From: an uncultured Oscillospiraceae bacterium
GTDB taxonomy: Bacteria > Bacillota > Clostridia > Oscillospirales > Oscillospiraceae
Length of the DNA: 6,506 bases
NCBI GenBank assembly: GCA_934515035.1
Contig: CAKSXP010000104.1
Coordinates: forward strand, 1-6,506
Direction of reading: 5' to 3'
Shown here: positions 6,480-6,506 of the stretch, piece after piece
Layout of the letters: each line of letters starts with the position of its first letter
Numbering within the stretch: position 1 is the first letter of the stretch
Program-made: the position numbers and the translations under genes
Notes under the pieces: model-generated
Told to the model about the DNA's origin: nothing
What the model saw: the letters and a program-made list of their open reading frames with translations, nothing else
Database searches by the model: none

Positions 6480-6506
6480 GAGTGCGCGTGGCGGGCTGCT
6501 TCCTGT

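Overview
The window carries one very large gene on the + strand (341-6274, 1977 codons). It is flanked by non-coding DNA rich in inverted repeats. The product is a secreted, cell-surface-anchored subtilisin-type (S8) serine protease of the lactocepin / C5a-peptidase type. It has an unusual accessory module set: signal peptide, I9-like propeptide, S8 catalytic domain with an inserted PA domain, an Fn3-like domain interrupted by a type I dockerin, two further lactocepin-type beta domains, a BIG2 Ig-like domain, an unassigned propeller-like stretch, a cohesin-like domain, an Asp/Pro/Lys linker and three C-terminal SLH domains.

The organism is most likely a gut or rumen member of the Clostridia, perhaps of the Oscillospiraceae type. 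The reasons are the strong Gram-positive Shine-Dalgarno, SLH anchoring, dockerin and cohesin-like modules, a CDGG-x2-CPS lead-in to the SLH repeats, and a GC-leaning codon choice. This is inference from style, not a database match.

Layout: 1-340 has no gene. It holds a perfect bidirectional hairpin terminator (17-58), an AT-rich stretch with a possible extended -10 promoter (about 86-100), a GC-richer probable leader with two abutting inverted repeats (188-234), and a strong ribosome binding site (327-334). The protease gene fills 341-6274 and appears monocistronic. A UUCG-capped intrinsic terminator follows (6314-6346). The last 160 bases hold three more inverted repeats and no convincing gene.

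The protein would be exported by Sec, cleave its own propeptide, and stay attached to secondary cell-wall polymer through the SLH repeats while the protease projects outward. The dockerin and cohesin-like modules suggest it can also dock onto, or recruit, other surface proteins, or pair with copies of itself. That combination is the most interesting aspect of the window.
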